DNA of 64,000 nt from contig CAWGNT010000024.1 in assembly GCA_963824085.1 (NCBI GenBank), positions 315,378 to 379,377 on the forward strand. Direction: 5' to 3'. Both the position numbers and the translations under genes were made by a program. Below the pieces are notes generated by a model. It was not told the origin of the DNA. It searched no databases and worked only from the letters and a program-made list of their open reading frames with translations. Positions 28,408-37,629 of the stretch are shown here, piece after piece. Source of the stretch: JARRNE01 sp963824085. Lineage in GTDB: Bacteria; Pseudomonadota; Gammaproteobacteria; Chromatiales; Chromatiaceae. The first letter of the stretch is position 1. Each line of letters opens with the position of its first letter.

Positions 28408-29603
28408 AAGACGACCTGCGCTTTGGGGTGCGCTCGCTCACCACCCACCGCGCCCGCACTTGGCTCACGCTGCTCGCCATGGGGCTGGGGACGGCGGCGG
28501 TGATCCTGCTCTCCTCCCTCGGCGAGGGCGCGCGGCGCTATGTCCTCGATGAGTTCACGCAGCTCGGAACCCATCTCCTCATCGTGCTGCCCGGGCGCAA
28601 CGAGACCACCGGCGGGCCGCCGCCGCTGTTCGGTCAGACGCCGCGCGACCTGACGCTCGACGATGCCATCGCCTTGTCCCGCTCGCGTCTGGTGCAGCGT
28701 TTCGCGCCCATCGCGGTGGGATCGGCACCGGTCTCCCACGGCAGCCTGGAGCGCGAGGTGAGCGTCGTCGGCTCGACCAGCGACTTTCAAACCGTGCGCC
28801 AGCTGGAGCTGGCCCAGGGGCGTTTCCTTCCGTCCGGCGATCCGGGGCGGGCGCGGCCGGTAGCGGTGCTCGGAGAGAAGCTGGCGCGGGAGCTGTTCGG
28901 CAACCGTCAGGCCCTGGGGGATTGGGTGCGCATCGGCGACCGCCGCTTTCGTGTCATCGGTATCCTGGCGACGCAGGGAGAGTCTTTGGGTCAGAACCTC
29001 GGCGACCTGGCGATCATCCCCGTCGCGTCCGCTCAGGCCCTTTTCAACAGTCCGAGCCTGTTCCGCATCCTGGTCCAGGCACCGAGCCGGGGCGCCCTGC
29101 CTGCTGCAACGGAGGCGATCCGCGCCATCATCCGCGAGCGCCACGAGGGCGAGGATGATGTCACCGTCATCACGCAGGACGCCATGCTCTCCACCTTCGA
29201 CAAGATCCTTCGGGCACTCACCCTGGCGGTGGCGGGGATCGCCGCGGTGAGCCTGACCGTGGCCGGGGTCTTGATCATGAATGTGATGCTGGTGGCGGTC
29301 TCTCAACGCACCCCGGAGGTGGGCCTCCTCAAGGCGCTCGGGGCTGCCAAGCGCCAGATCCTCGCGCTCTTCCTGACCGAGGCGCTTCTGCTGGCTGGGG
29401 GAGGCACCGTCAGCGGTCTGGTCCTGGCCTTCGCGGCCGTGGAGCTCGTGAACAGCCAGATGGATGCCTTCAAGCTTGTCGTGCCCCTGTGGGCGCCGCT
29501 GGCGGCAGCAGGGGTTTCCCTGGCGGCGGGGCTGGTCTTCGGGCTGCTTCCGGCCATGCGGGCGGCAAGACTGGATCCCGTGGTGTCCCTAGCCGATCGC
29601 TGA
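28398..29603 (+). CDS. MacB-like ABC permease (first of two)
   Basis: The 401-residue permease has the MacB/FtsX topology: TM1 at about 22-42, a large periplasmic MacB_PCD domain (about 45-250) and three C-terminal helices (about 270-300, 320-350, 360-390). The C-terminal TVAGVLIMNVMLVAVSQRTP and EVGLLKALGAAKRQI blocks are the FtsX-domain coupling region. It begins 10 bp inside the ATPase gene. Together with the next permease it probably forms a heterodimer. Confidence 0.93.
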   Translation: MRLEDDLRFGVRSLTTHRARTWLTLLAMGLGTAAVILLSSLGEGARRYVLDEFTQLGTHLLIVLPGRNETTGGPPPLFGQTPRDLTLDDAIALSRSRLVQRFAPIAVGSAPVSHGSLEREVSVVGSTSDFQTVRQLELAQGRFLPSGDPGRARPVAVLGEKLARELFGNRQALGDWVRIGDRRFRVIGILATQGESLGQNLGDLAIIPVASAQALFNSPSLFRILVQAPSRGALPAATEAIRAIIRERHEGEDDVTVITQDAMLSTFDKILRALTLAVAGIAAVSLTVAGVLIMNVMLVAVSQRTPEVGLLKALGAAKRQILALFLTEALLLAGGGTVSGLVLAFAAVELVNSQMDAFKLVVPLWAPLAAAGVSLAAGLVFGLLPAMRAARLDPVVSLADR

Positions 29604-29605
29604 CC

Positions 29606-30805
29606 ATGCGCAGCGGGGATTTTGCCACTTTTACCCTGGCGGCCATTCGTGCCCATCGCACCCGCAGCCTCCTGACGGTGACGGGAATCGGCATCGGGGT
29701 CGCGGCCGTGGTCCTGCTGACCGCCATCGGCGAGGGTGTGCACCGCTTCGTGCTCGCCGAGTTCACCCAGTTCGGTACCAACCTGATCGCCATATCCCCG
29801 GGCAAGACGAGCACCTTCGGTATGTCCGGCGCCATCATCAGCAACGTGCGACCCCTGAGCTTGAATGACGCGGAGGCATTGCGCCGGTTGCCCGAGGTCG
29901 AGGCCGTCGTACCCATGGTCCAGGGCAACGCCGCGGTGGAGGCCGGGGAGCACAGTCGCCGGACCACAGTCTTCGGTGTCGGAGCGCGGGTCCCGGAGGT
30001 TTGGCAAATGCGTCCTGCCTTCGGCCGCTTCTTGCCCGAGGAGGAGTCGGGCCAAGCCCGCGCCTTTGCGGTCCTGGGGGCGAAGCTTCAGCGGGAGCTC
30101 TTCGCCCACGCATCACCCCTGGGACAAAGGGTCCGTGTCGGCGGAGAGCCCTTTCGGGTGCTCGGCGTTATGGAGCCGAAAGGGCAGATGCTCGGGTTCG
30201 ACCTCGACGATTCGGTGTTCATCCCCATCAGCCGAGCGCTCGCCATGTTCAACCGGGACAGCCTGATGGAGATCGACGTCCTCTACGCAGCGGAGGCGAG
30301 CAGCGCCGCCGTGGCCACGCGTACACGTGAGATGTTGAAGCGCCGACACGGCGCGGAGGACTTCACCATCACCACCCAGGACCAGATGCTGGATGTGCTG
30401 GGCTCCGTGCTCGACGTCCTGACCATGGCGGTCGGTGCTCTGGGAGGCATCTCGCTTGCGGTCGGCGGCATCGGCATCCTCACCATCATGACCATCGCCG
30501 TGCGCGAGCGGCGCCGGGAGATCGGCCTGCTGCGCGCCCTCGGCGCCGCCCGCCGGCAGATTCTCGTCCTCTTTCTGTCCGAGGCGGTTGCGCTCGCAGT
30601 GCTCGGAGGGATAGCCGGGTTCGTGGTAGGTGCCGGCGGCGCCTGGCTCATCGGTCAAGCAGTTCCGGCGCTGCCCACCCACACCGCCTGGGACTTCGTC
30701 TTGCTCGCCGAGATCACCGCCGCTTTGATCGGGCTTGCAGCCGGGGTGCTGCCGGCACTCAACGCCGCGCGGCTGGACCCGGTGGCGGCACTGCACGACG
30801 AATAG
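29606..30805 (+). CDS. MacB-like ABC permease (second of two)
   Basis: This encodes 399 residues from the ATG at 29606, 2 bp after the preceding stop. An open extension into the upstream gene is discarded. It has the same layout as its neighbour: N-terminal TM (about 20-42), periplasmic domain, and three C-terminal helices. The coupling motif is RRREIGLLRALGAARRQI. The two permeases align end to end, for example in the GEGVHRFVLAEFTQFGT and GEGARRYVLDEFTQLGT regions, so they are tandem duplicates. Confidence 0.93.
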   Translation: MRSGDFATFTLAAIRAHRTRSLLTVTGIGIGVAAVVLLTAIGEGVHRFVLAEFTQFGTNLIAISPGKTSTFGMSGAIISNVRPLSLNDAEALRRLPEVEAVVPMVQGNAAVEAGEHSRRTTVFGVGARVPEVWQMRPAFGRFLPEEESGQARAFAVLGAKLQRELFAHASPLGQRVRVGGEPFRVLGVMEPKGQMLGFDLDDSVFIPISRALAMFNRDSLMEIDVLYAAEASSAAVATRTREMLKRRHGAEDFTITTQDQMLDVLGSVLDVLTMAVGALGGISLAVGGIGILTIMTIAVRERRREIGLLRALGAARRQILVLFLSEAVALAVLGGIAGFVVGAGGAWLIGQAVPALPTHTAWDFVLLAEITAALIGLAAGVLPALNAARLDPVAALHDE

Positions 30806-30923
30806 CGGTTGAACCGCCACGGACGCCGAAGGGCTGTAGATCGTTCGAGCGGCGAACGGCAGCATGTCTCCGGTAAGCAGCTTCTTTGAGGAGCGCTTGG
30901 CGTCTTTGGCGCCTTGGCGGTTC
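30806..30923. repeat. Dispersed inverted repeat (ccgcca/tggcgg type)
   Basis: The left part (gaaccgccacggacgccgaa, from 30811) and the right part (cttggcgtctttggcgcc, from 30896, then ttggcggttc) are inverted copies around a 65-bp spacer. This is the familiar family of intergenic 'accgccaaggacgccaag' repeats of proteobacteria. It lies just after the last permease and may act as a processing or termination element. Confidence 0.55.
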
Positions 30924-31024
30924 TCGCTGCACTCTTTCTCTGCGGTTCAATTCGCGGGCTCACGTTTTGAGCCACCGGCTGCGGCATCCTGGTCCCGCAA
31001 TCCACATCGACCCCGGAGGCTGCC

Positions 31025-31252
31025 ATGACCACCCTTGCCAATCTGCTCGTGATTCTGCTCTTTCTTTCGGCACTCTATACCGTACTGGGCCTGCTCTGCG
31101 GCGTCCTAGAGATCGTGCAGGGGACGTTGGCGAAGCCGCATAGACGGCGGCTGGTCGAGCGTGGAGCGCGGCGCAAGAGACCTCGGCGCCGGGTTGATGC
31201 GGGCATGAGGCCGCAACGCGCCCCGAAATTGTCTTTGCGCGACAGTGCCTAG
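31025..31252 (+). CDS. Small single-TM protein of unknown function
   Basis: This encodes 75 residues, with GGAGG 6 nt before the ATG. One long N-terminal hydrophobic helix (about residues 5-34) is followed by a strongly basic tail (RRRLVERGARRKRPRRRV). The positively charged C-terminus suggests an N-out/C-in orientation. No family is recognised. It ends 5 bp before the convergent uvrB stop. Confidence 0.6.
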   Translation: MTTLANLLVILLFLSALYTVLGLLCGVLEIVQGTLAKPHRRRLVERGARRKRPRRRVDAGMRPQRAPKLSLRDSA

Positions 31253-31256
31253 GAGC

Positions 31257-33263
31257 TCAGGCCGCCAGCCCTCGGCCTTGTAGCTCGCGGATACGGTCGC
31301 GTACCGCCGCGGCCTTCTCGAACTCCAGATTCTTCGCGTACTGGTACATCTCCTTCTCGAGCTCCTTGAGCTTTCGGGCCATTTGCGGCGGTGTAAGATG
31401 CGCGTACTCGGCCACCTCCTCCGCCACTCGGGCGTAGTCCCGGGCGCGCATGGGTGCCCCGGGGTAGGCCCCTTCCATGATGTCCGCGACCGCCTTGCGG
31501 ATGGTCTGCGGCGTTATGCCCCGGGAGGCGTTGTGGGTGATCTGTTTGGTGCGGCGACGCTCGGTCTCGTCGATAGCACGGCGCATGGAGCCGGTGATGG
31601 TGTCCGCGTAGAGGATCGCCTTGCCGTTGGCGTTGCGGGCGGCGCGGCCAATGGTCTGAATGAGTGAGCCTTCCGAGCGCAGGAACCCCTCCTTGTCCGC
31701 GTCCAGGATGGCGACCAGCGACACCTCCGGCATGTCCAGCCCTTCTCGCAGGAGGTTGATCCCCACGAGGACGTCGAACTCCCCGAGGCGCAGGTCGCGA
31801 ATGATCTCCACACGCTCCACGGTATCGATGTCCGAGTGCAGGTAGCGCACTCGGACACCGTGATCGTTGAGGTAGTCGGTAAGGTCCTCGGCCATGCGCT
31901 TCGTCAGCGTAGTGACAAGGACACGTTCGTCGTTCTGCAGCCGCAGGTTGATTTCCGAGAGCAGGTCGTCCACCTGAGTCAGGGCCGGGCGGACCTCCAC
32001 CTGGGGGTCGACGAGGCCGGTTGGGCGCACCACTTGCTCCACAACTGCCCCCGAGTGTTGGATTTCATAGTCGCGCGGCGTGGCGGACACGTAGATCGTT
32101 TGGGGCTGCCGCTCCTGAAACTCCTCGAAGCGCAGGGGCCGGTTGTCGAGCGCCGAGGGCAGTCGAAATCCGTACTCCACCAGGTTCTCCTTGCGGGAAC
32201 GGTCACCCCGGTACATGCCGCCGAGCTGAGGCACGGTCACGTGGCTCTCGTCGATCACGAGCAGGGCGTTGGCGGGCAGGTAGTCGAAGAGGGTGGGCGG
32301 GGGCTGGCCCGGCCCGCGTCCTGACAGGTAGCGGGAGTAGTTTTCGATCCCGGAGCAGTAGCCTACCTCCAGCATCATCTCAAGATCGAACAGGGTCCGC
32401 TGCTCCAGGCGCTGCGCCTCCACCAGCTTGTCGTGCTCGCGCAGCCAAGCCAGGCGCTCCACGAGCTCGAGCTTGATCTGCTCCACCGCGTTGACCACCG
32501 TCTCGCGCGGGGTCGCGTAGTGTGTCTTCGGGAAGACGGTGTAGCGCGGGACCTTGCGCAGGACCTCGCCGGTCAGAGGATCGAAGAGCGAGATCGCCTC
32601 GATCTCGTCGTCGAAGAGCTCAACCCGCACGGCCTCGGCGTCTGACTCCGCCGGATAGATGTCGATGACGTCTCCGCGTACTCGGTACGTGCCCCGGTGG
32701 AGCTCCACCTCGTTGCGCTTGTACTGCAGGGTCGCCAGGCGGCGCAGGATGGCGCGCTGATCGATCAGGTCGCCACGGGAGAGATGCAAGACCATCTGCA
32801 GGTAGGACTGGGGATCGCCCAGCCCGTAGATGGAGGACACGGTGGCCACGATGATGACGTCCGGGCGCTCCAGCAGGGCCTTGGTCGCGGACAGACGCAT
32901 CTGCTCGATATGCTCATTGATCGAGGCGTCCTTCTCGATATAGGTGTCCGTGGAGGGGACATACGCCTCGGGCTGGTAGTAGTCGTAGTAAGAGACGAAG
33001 TACTCCACCGCGTTGTGGGGGAAGAACTCTCGCATCTCTCCGTAGAGCTGGGCCGCCAAGGTCTTGTTGGGGGCGAGGATCAGGGCCGGGCGCTGAACCG
33101 CCTGTATGACGTTGGCGACGGTAAAGGTCTTGCCGGATCCCGTGACCCCCAACAGCGTCATGGCGGCCTCGCCGTCGTTGAGTCCTTCCGCCAGTCGGCC
33201 GATGGCCTCCGGCTGGTCGCCCGCCGGGGCAAACTGAGACGCAAGCAGAAGCTCTCTAGACAT
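31257..33263 (-). CDS. uvrB: Excinuclease ABC subunit B
   Basis: The 668-residue protein is the DNA-damage verification helicase of nucleotide excision repair. It is loaded by UvrA and recruits UvrC. The ATG at 33263 gives the standard N-terminus. The same frame stays open far upstream, but only as an antisense shadow of the aminotransferase gene. Walker A is GVTGSGKT. The beta-hairpin is YFVSYYDYYQPEAYVPSTD. Walker B is LLVIDESHVTVPQ. Helicase motif VI includes QTIGRAARN. A C-terminal UVR domain binds UvrC. It diverges from the aspartate aminotransferase with a 90-bp shared promoter region. Confidence 0.98.
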   Translation of the reverse strand: MSRELLLASQFAPAGDQPEAIGRLAEGLNDGEAAMTLLGVTGSGKTFTVANVIQAVQRPALILAPNKTLAAQLYGEMREFFPHNAVEYFVSYYDYYQPEAYVPSTDTYIEKDASINEHIEQMRLSATKALLERPDVIIVATVSSIYGLGDPQSYLQMVLHLSRGDLIDQRAILRRLATLQYKRNEVELHRGTYRVRGDVIDIYPAESDAEAVRVELFDDEIEAISLFDPLTGEVLRKVPRYTVFPKTHYATPRETVVNAVEQIKLELVERLAWLREHDKLVEAQRLEQRTLFDLEMMLEVGYCSGIENYSRYLSGRGPGQPPPTLFDYLPANALLVIDESHVTVPQLGGMYRGDRSRKENLVEYGFRLPSALDNRPLRFEEFQERQPQTIYVSATPRDYEIQHSGAVVEQVVRPTGLVDPQVEVRPALTQVDDLLSEINLRLQNDERVLVTTLTKRMAEDLTDYLNDHGVRVRYLHSDIDTVERVEIIRDLRLGEFDVLVGINLLREGLDMPEVSLVAILDADKEGFLRSEGSLIQTIGRAARNANGKAILYADTITGSMRRAIDETERRRTKQITHNASRGITPQTIRKAVADIMEGAYPGAPMRARDYARVAEEVAEYAHLTPPQMARKLKELEKEMYQYAKNLEFEKAAAVRDRIRELQGRGLAA

Positions 33264-33353
33264 CGAGGGATTCTTCTCCGCATACGGTTTGGCTATTATT
33301 GGACGCTTGCCCAGAAATCCCAAGCCGCCCCCAAGAACATCGAGAACCGACCG

Positions 33354-34538
33354 ATGAGCATCAGACTTTCGGCACGCGTCCAGGCCGTCAAACCCTCCGC
33401 GACCCTTGCCATCACGGCCCGCGCCAAAGCGCTGCGGGCTGCGGGGAAGGACGTCATCGGCCTCGGTGCGGGAGAGCCGGACTTCGATACCCCTGATCAC
33501 ATCAAGGAGGCGGGAATCAGGGCAATCCGGGACGGCTTCACCAAGTACACGGCAGTGGACGGCACGCCCGAGCTCAAGCAGGCGGTGATTGCCAAGTTCC
33601 GGCGCGACAATGGTTTCGAATTCAAGCCGGATCAGGTCCTGGTCTCCTGCGGCGGCAAGCAGAGCTTCTACAACCTGGCCCAGGCGATCCTGGACCCCGG
33701 TGACGAGGTCATTATCCCTGCCCCGTATTGGGTGTCCTACCCGGACATGGCCCTCTTGGCGGGCGGCGCGCCCGTGCTCGTGCACGCGAACGCGGATCAG
33801 GAGTTCAAGATCACTCCGGCCCAGCTCAAGGCCGCGATCACGGAGAAGACCAAGCTGGTGGTCATCAACAGCCCGTCCAACCCGACGGGTATGGCCTATA
33901 CGCGCGATGAGCTCGCGGCTCTGGGGGATGTGCTGCGCGAGGTCCCGCGGGCTGTCATCGCGACCGATGACATGTACGAGCACATCCTGTGGACGAACGA
34001 GCCCTTCGTGAACATCCTCAACGCCTGCCCGGACCTCGCCCCGCGCACCATGGTCTTGAACGGGGTGTCCAAGGCGTACTCCATGACCGGCTGGCGTATC
34101 GGCTATGCGGGCGGCCCGCAAGAGGTGGTCAAGGCCATGACGAAGGTGCAGTCGCAGAGCACCTCCAATCCGACCTCGATCTCTCAGGTGGCCGCTCAGG
34201 CGGCGCTCGACGGCCCGCAGGACTGCATCGAGCCCATGCGGACGGCATTCAAGCAGCGTCACGACTACGTCGTCGGGCGCCTGAACCAGATCCCGGGTGT
34301 TCAGTGCCTTCCGACTGACGGGACCTTCTACGTCTTTCCAAAGGTGCAGGGCATGATCGAGGCGCTGCACAGCGTGAGTAACGACCTTGATCTTGCTGAA
34401 TTTCTGATCGAGCGGGCCGGTGTCGCCCTCGTGCCGGGGTCTGCATTCGGGCTCGGCGGTCACGTGCGCATCTCGATTGCCACCAGTCAGAGCAACTTGG
34501 AGGAGGCCCTCGATCGAATCGAGCGCGTGCTTGGGTAG
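33354..34538 (+). CDS. Aspartate aminotransferase (class I, PLP-dependent)
   Basis: The 394-residue enzyme interconverts aspartate/2-oxoglutarate and oxaloacetate/glutamate. The PLP lysine is in NGVSKAYSMTGWRIGYAG. Other fold-type I marks are GLGAGEPDFDTPDHIK near the N-terminus, INSPSNPTG, and the Arg in the C-terminal HVRISIATS that binds the substrate alpha-carboxylate. The sequence matches the thermophile/Rhizobium-type (Ib) subgroup rather than E. coli AspC. It is transcribed divergently from uvrB. Confidence 0.95.
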   Translation: MSIRLSARVQAVKPSATLAITARAKALRAAGKDVIGLGAGEPDFDTPDHIKEAGIRAIRDGFTKYTAVDGTPELKQAVIAKFRRDNGFEFKPDQVLVSCGGKQSFYNLAQAILDPGDEVIIPAPYWVSYPDMALLAGGAPVLVHANADQEFKITPAQLKAAITEKTKLVVINSPSNPTGMAYTRDELAALGDVLREVPRAVIATDDMYEHILWTNEPFVNILNACPDLAPRTMVLNGVSKAYSMTGWRIGYAGGPQEVVKAMTKVQSQSTSNPTSISQVAAQAALDGPQDCIEPMRTAFKQRHDYVVGRLNQIPGVQCLPTDGTFYVFPKVQGMIEALHSVSNDLDLAEFLIERAGVALVPGSAFGLGGHVRISIATSQSNLEEALDRIERVLG

Positions 34539-34589
34539 CTGCCGGCGGCCGCGGCGGTCACCTGCCGTTCGGGGCGCGCAACCGCTAGA

Positions 34590-34771
34590 CTTGTTATACG
34601 GTTTCAATTTGGGCTTTTCGTTTTTTGGGGACGGGCCGCTCCCGCCGGGGGGTGCCGTGAATACGTCCATGTAGGCTGGACGGCAGCGTCCCTGCTGCCG
34701 ACACCGCCGGCGGGAGCGGCCCGTCCCCTCTGGCCCAGAAGCGAAAAATCCGAGTGGGTCCGGTATACAAG
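34590..34771. repeat. MITE-like element with long inverted arms
   Basis: The outer ends are imperfect inverted repeats (cttgttatac... and ...gtatacaag). Inside them lie long nearly perfect arms: ggggacgggccgctcccgcc (34627 on) pairs with its complement ending at 34728. The core contains gccgtgaatacgtccatg and a small cggcag/ctgccg hairpin. There is no coding capacity. This looks like a miniature inverted-repeat or dispersed structural repeat. It sits between the aminotransferase stop and the pseudopilin gene. Confidence 0.65.
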
Positions 34772-34790
34772 GCAGGCAGAGAAAGGTCTC

Positions 34791-35354
34791 ATGCGAACCG
34801 TCCCTAGAAAGCGCCCGTCTCAGGGCGTAACCCTGGTCGAGCTTGTCGTTGCGATTGCCATCGCCGCCATCGTGCTCACGCTGGGAATCCCTGGGTTCGC
34901 GCGGCTGATTGCGAAAAGCCGCATGACTACGGCGATCAACACCTTCGTCACCAACCTTCAGCTGGCGCGTTCCGAGGCCGTCAAGCTGGGGTCTCGCGTT
35001 ACCCTCTGCCCGGTCGAGCTTGGCAGCGACCCGCTGGCGTGCGCGGATAGCACGACCTGGCACACCGGCTACATCGTCTTCGCCAACCCGAACAATGCCG
35101 ATACGCCGGACAGCGCCGATCAGGTAGTCCGGCACGTCCAAGGGGCTGCTGGCGCGCCCGTCACCATCACCACGAGCACGGGTGGCAAGAAGATAACCTA
35201 TCAGACGGACGGCACCAGTCCCGGCAGCAACGCGACCTACACCTTTTGCGACGCGTATGACAGGATCGCGCCACGTGCGGTGATCATTTCCAATACGGGG
35301 CGCCCCCGAGTTTCACTCAAGAAGCCTGACGGCACTGGCCTTGTCTGCTCCTAG
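34791..35354 (+). CDS. GspH/FimT family type IV pseudopilin
   Basis: The 187-residue protein has a type III signal: a short basic leader, then the prepilin peptidase site Gly|Val-Thr-Leu-Val-Glu (residues 12-17) and a hydrophobic helix to about residue 40. The +1 residue is Val instead of the usual Phe, but Glu+5 is present. The remainder is a small pilin-like globular domain with Cys residues. Minor pilins of this family prime pilus assembly, and FimT homologues bind DNA in natural transformation. No other pilus gene is adjacent, so this is an orphan copy. Confidence 0.9.
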   Translation: MRTVPRKRPSQGVTLVELVVAIAIAAIVLTLGIPGFARLIAKSRMTTAINTFVTNLQLARSEAVKLGSRVTLCPVELGSDPLACADSTTWHTGYIVFANPNNADTPDSADQVVRHVQGAAGAPVTITTSTGGKKITYQTDGTSPGSNATYTFCDAYDRIAPRAVIISNTGRPRVSLKKPDGTGLVCS

Positions 35355-35557
35355 CCTCGAGGCTTGGCAAGCGGTGGGGGCGACGAACGGTCGAGCACGG
35401 CGCGTTTCCCCCCGAGCGGCAGCAAAATGACACTCACTCTGCGGGCGCTCGTCACTCGCGCGGCGGCCACGAACCGGGTCCCTCCAGCCTGTTTGGGAGC
35501 CTCAGCCAGTCTTGACTCCCCTCACATGGGTCCAGTAGACTGGCGCGCTTCGACTGA

Positions 35558-35633
35558 TCCCCGGTAGCTCAGTCGGTAGAGCGGGTGACTGTTAATCACT
35601 AGGTCCGTGGTTCGAGTCCACGCCGGGGAGCCA
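35558..35633 (+). tRNA. tRNA-Asn (anticodon GTT)
   Basis: The cloverleaf can be folded by hand. The acceptor TCCCCGG pairs with CCGGGGA, the anticodon loop is CTGTTAA with GTT, the T-loop is GGTTCGAGTCC, and a genomically encoded CCA ends at 35633. It is a normal 76-nt tRNA. Its 3' end faces an integrase gene, as expected for an attachment site. Confidence 0.97.
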
Positions 35634-35652
35634 CAAAAAGAGAATATATGCA

Positions 35653-35683
35653 AGGGCTTAGGCAGTGATGCCAGGCCCTTTTT
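35653..35683 (+). terminator. Rho-independent terminator after tRNA-Asn
   Basis: The stem AGGGC..GGCA / TGCC..GCCCT has a small bulge and a GTGA loop, followed directly by five T residues. It lies 20 bp after the tRNA and should end its transcript. Confidence 0.7.
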
Positions 35684-35891
35684 CTTTGTCCGCAGGTGTC
35701 ATGGGACACTGGCGGGACATCGCCCGGTAATTTGCTACCATTATCCACGGCACCCGCCAAAATAAACGAGCCCCGAGGCGGCACCACCCGCGACGAGGCT
35801 CTGACCATCACCAACCTGTACCGGAGGTTCGGCAATGGCTACCGAGAATCGTAGCACGGCCGGGACCCCATCCACGCTGGAGGGCTGACCC

Positions 35892-36959
35892 GTGGCCACC
35901 ATCGAGAAACGCACTGCCGAAGATGGCGCCCTGTCCTACCGCGTCAAGGTTCGCATCAAGGGGCACCCCACGGCTACAGCAACCTTCCCCCGGCTAACGG
36001 ACGCCAAGAGGTGGGCTAGCCAGACCGAGGCCGCCATCCGCGAGCGGCGGTACTTCAAGACCGTCGAAGCGCAGAAGCACACCCTCGCGGAGCTGGTTGA
36101 TCGCTACATCCGCGACGTGCTGCCCGCCAAACCCAAGTCCAGGGCGAAACAGACTCAGCAGCTTAACTGGTGGAAAGATGAGCTTGGCCCTTACGCGCTA
36201 GTCGATGTGACGCCGGCCCTAGTCGCTGAGGCTCGCGACAAGCTTGCCAGACGCGCGACCCCGCGCGGCCCAGCGCGTACCCCGGCAACGGTTACCCGCT
36301 ACCTGGCCGCCTTGTCTCACGCCTTCACGGTCGCTGTAAAGGAATGGCAGTGGATCGAAGACAACCCAGTGCGCAGGGTCACCAAGCCCAAAGAGCCCCG
36401 CGGCCGGGTGCGGTTGCTGTCGGACGACGAACGCGGCCGGCTGTTGACCGCCTGCAAGAACTCATCGAGTCCGTGGCTCTATCCCGTGGTGGTCCTGGCA
36501 TTGAGTACCGGCATGCGGGCGCAGGAGATCATGCAGCTGACCTGGGACCGCGTTGATTTGAAGCAGGGGCGCATGCTGTTGGAGCTCACCAAGAACGGCG
36601 AACGGCGGGCTGTCCCGCTGGCAGGTCACGCCCTGGACTTGCTGAAGGAGCACAACAAGGTCCGGCGGCTGGACACCAATTTGCTCTGGCCAGGTCACGT
36701 TCACGCAGACAAGCCCGTCGAGCTGCGCCAACCCTGGCTGGCGGCCCTTAAGGCGGCCGGCATCGAGGACTTCCGATTTCACGATCTGAGGCATAGCGCC
36801 GCGAGCTACATGCTCATGAACGGCGCGACCCTCGGCGAGCTCGCGGAGGTCCTCGGTCACCGGACCCTGCAGATGGTGCGGAGGTACTCGCACATCAGCG
36901 AGAGCCATGCGCACCGAGTCGTGGCGCGTATGACCAGTGCCATTTTCGGAGGGCAGTGA
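35892..36959 (+). CDS. Tyrosine-type site-specific integrase
   Basis: The 355-residue protein starts at GTG with GGAGGG 7 nt upstream. It has an N-terminal AP2-like/arm-binding segment (residues 1-50), a SAM-like core-binding domain (about 65-160) and the catalytic domain. Catalytic residues are visible: Arg in STGMRAQEIMQL, His-x-x-Arg in FHDLRHSAASYML, His in LGHRTLQMV and the nucleophile Tyr in RRYSHIS. This family integrates prophages and islands into tRNA genes. The tRNA-Asn immediately upstream is its probable target. Confidence 0.95.
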   Translation: MATIEKRTAEDGALSYRVKVRIKGHPTATATFPRLTDAKRWASQTEAAIRERRYFKTVEAQKHTLAELVDRYIRDVLPAKPKSRAKQTQQLNWWKDELGPYALVDVTPALVAEARDKLARRATPRGPARTPATVTRYLAALSHAFTVAVKEWQWIEDNPVRRVTKPKEPRGRVRLLSDDERGRLLTACKNSSSPWLYPVVVLALSTGMRAQEIMQLTWDRVDLKQGRMLLELTKNGERRAVPLAGHALDLLKEHNKVRRLDTNLLWPGHVHADKPVELRQPWLAALKAAGIEDFRFHDLRHSAASYMLMNGATLGELAEVLGHRTLQMVRRYSHISESHAHRVVARMTSAIFGGQ

Positions 36960-36961
36960 GC

Positions 36962-37606
36962 ATGGGCGACTTGCAGGACTATCCCAAGCCGAACTATGAG
37001 TTTTGGGATGAACGGATCAAAGAGGATGAAGGTCTGGTCAGCTTGTGGAATGCAACCTGGCTATGGGAGGACAGAGAGCCACCCCCGGGAAAGCCTTGGT
37101 CAGGGGACCAGCTGCCGCCGTGGATAAGACTGACCTGGGACCGTCTACAGAAGCTCCCGTGCGTTAACCTCGCGGACTTCGAGAGAAAGGGGATAGAGCA
37201 CGGGTGTGGTTGGATTGGCGGGCCGATTACACCGAATCAGTACCAGTGCATGCAGGTCTGGCACCTCCACATCGGCACCGAGAAAGACCTGATTCGCTAT
37301 AGCGTCAGGACGCTGAGGCAATTCGCGGAGGAGACCGGCAAGCGGCCGCCATTCCTCTATGAAGAGGAGCGGGTCGCGCGTCCGACCACCAGGAACGCGT
37401 CGGCTGCCGTCTCGAAAAAAGAGGAGCCGTCCGTCCTCAGGATTTTGGCTGCGGTTCTCATAAAGGGCTGGGGGCCTGATATCGTTGAGAACTTGAAGGA
37501 CGAAAAGTCAACAATGTTCGGCGCGGTTCATCAGTATGTCAGCAGTAGGTTCAGCATTTCCGAAGGCACCTTACGCAAGTATGTGAAGCGCCTACCGGAT
37601 ATCTAA
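36962..37606 (+). CDS. Island protein of unknown function
   Basis: The start is ATG 36962 (214 residues). GTG 36956, overlapping the integrase stop, is an equally open alternative and would imply coupling. The N-terminal half is rich in Trp and acidic residues (LVSLWNATWLWEDREPPPG). The C-terminal half contains a predicted helical region (SVLRILAAVLIKGWG) and ends with STLRKYVKRL-like sequence, which could be a helix-turn-helix. I do not recognise the family. It probably belongs to the integrase transcription unit. Confidence 0.65.
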   Translation: MGDLQDYPKPNYEFWDERIKEDEGLVSLWNATWLWEDREPPPGKPWSGDQLPPWIRLTWDRLQKLPCVNLADFERKGIEHGCGWIGGPITPNQYQCMQVWHLHIGTEKDLIRYSVRTLRQFAEETGKRPPFLYEEERVARPTTRNASAAVSKKEEPSVLRILAAVLIKGWGPDIVENLKDEKSTMFGAVHQYVSSRFSISEGTLRKYVKRLPDI

Positions 37607-37629
37607 CAGGCCCCTCCTCAACCGTCCCG

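Noticed and set aside
28404..29306. 300-residue minus-strand open frame under the first permease
   Set aside because: No motif or start signal. The + strand permease is fully supported and coupled to its neighbours.
33264..35141. Open minus-strand extension that would make UvrB about 1290 residues
   Set aside because: It is antisense to a well-supported aminotransferase gene, and UvrB has a normal start at 33263. High GC content keeps antisense frames open.
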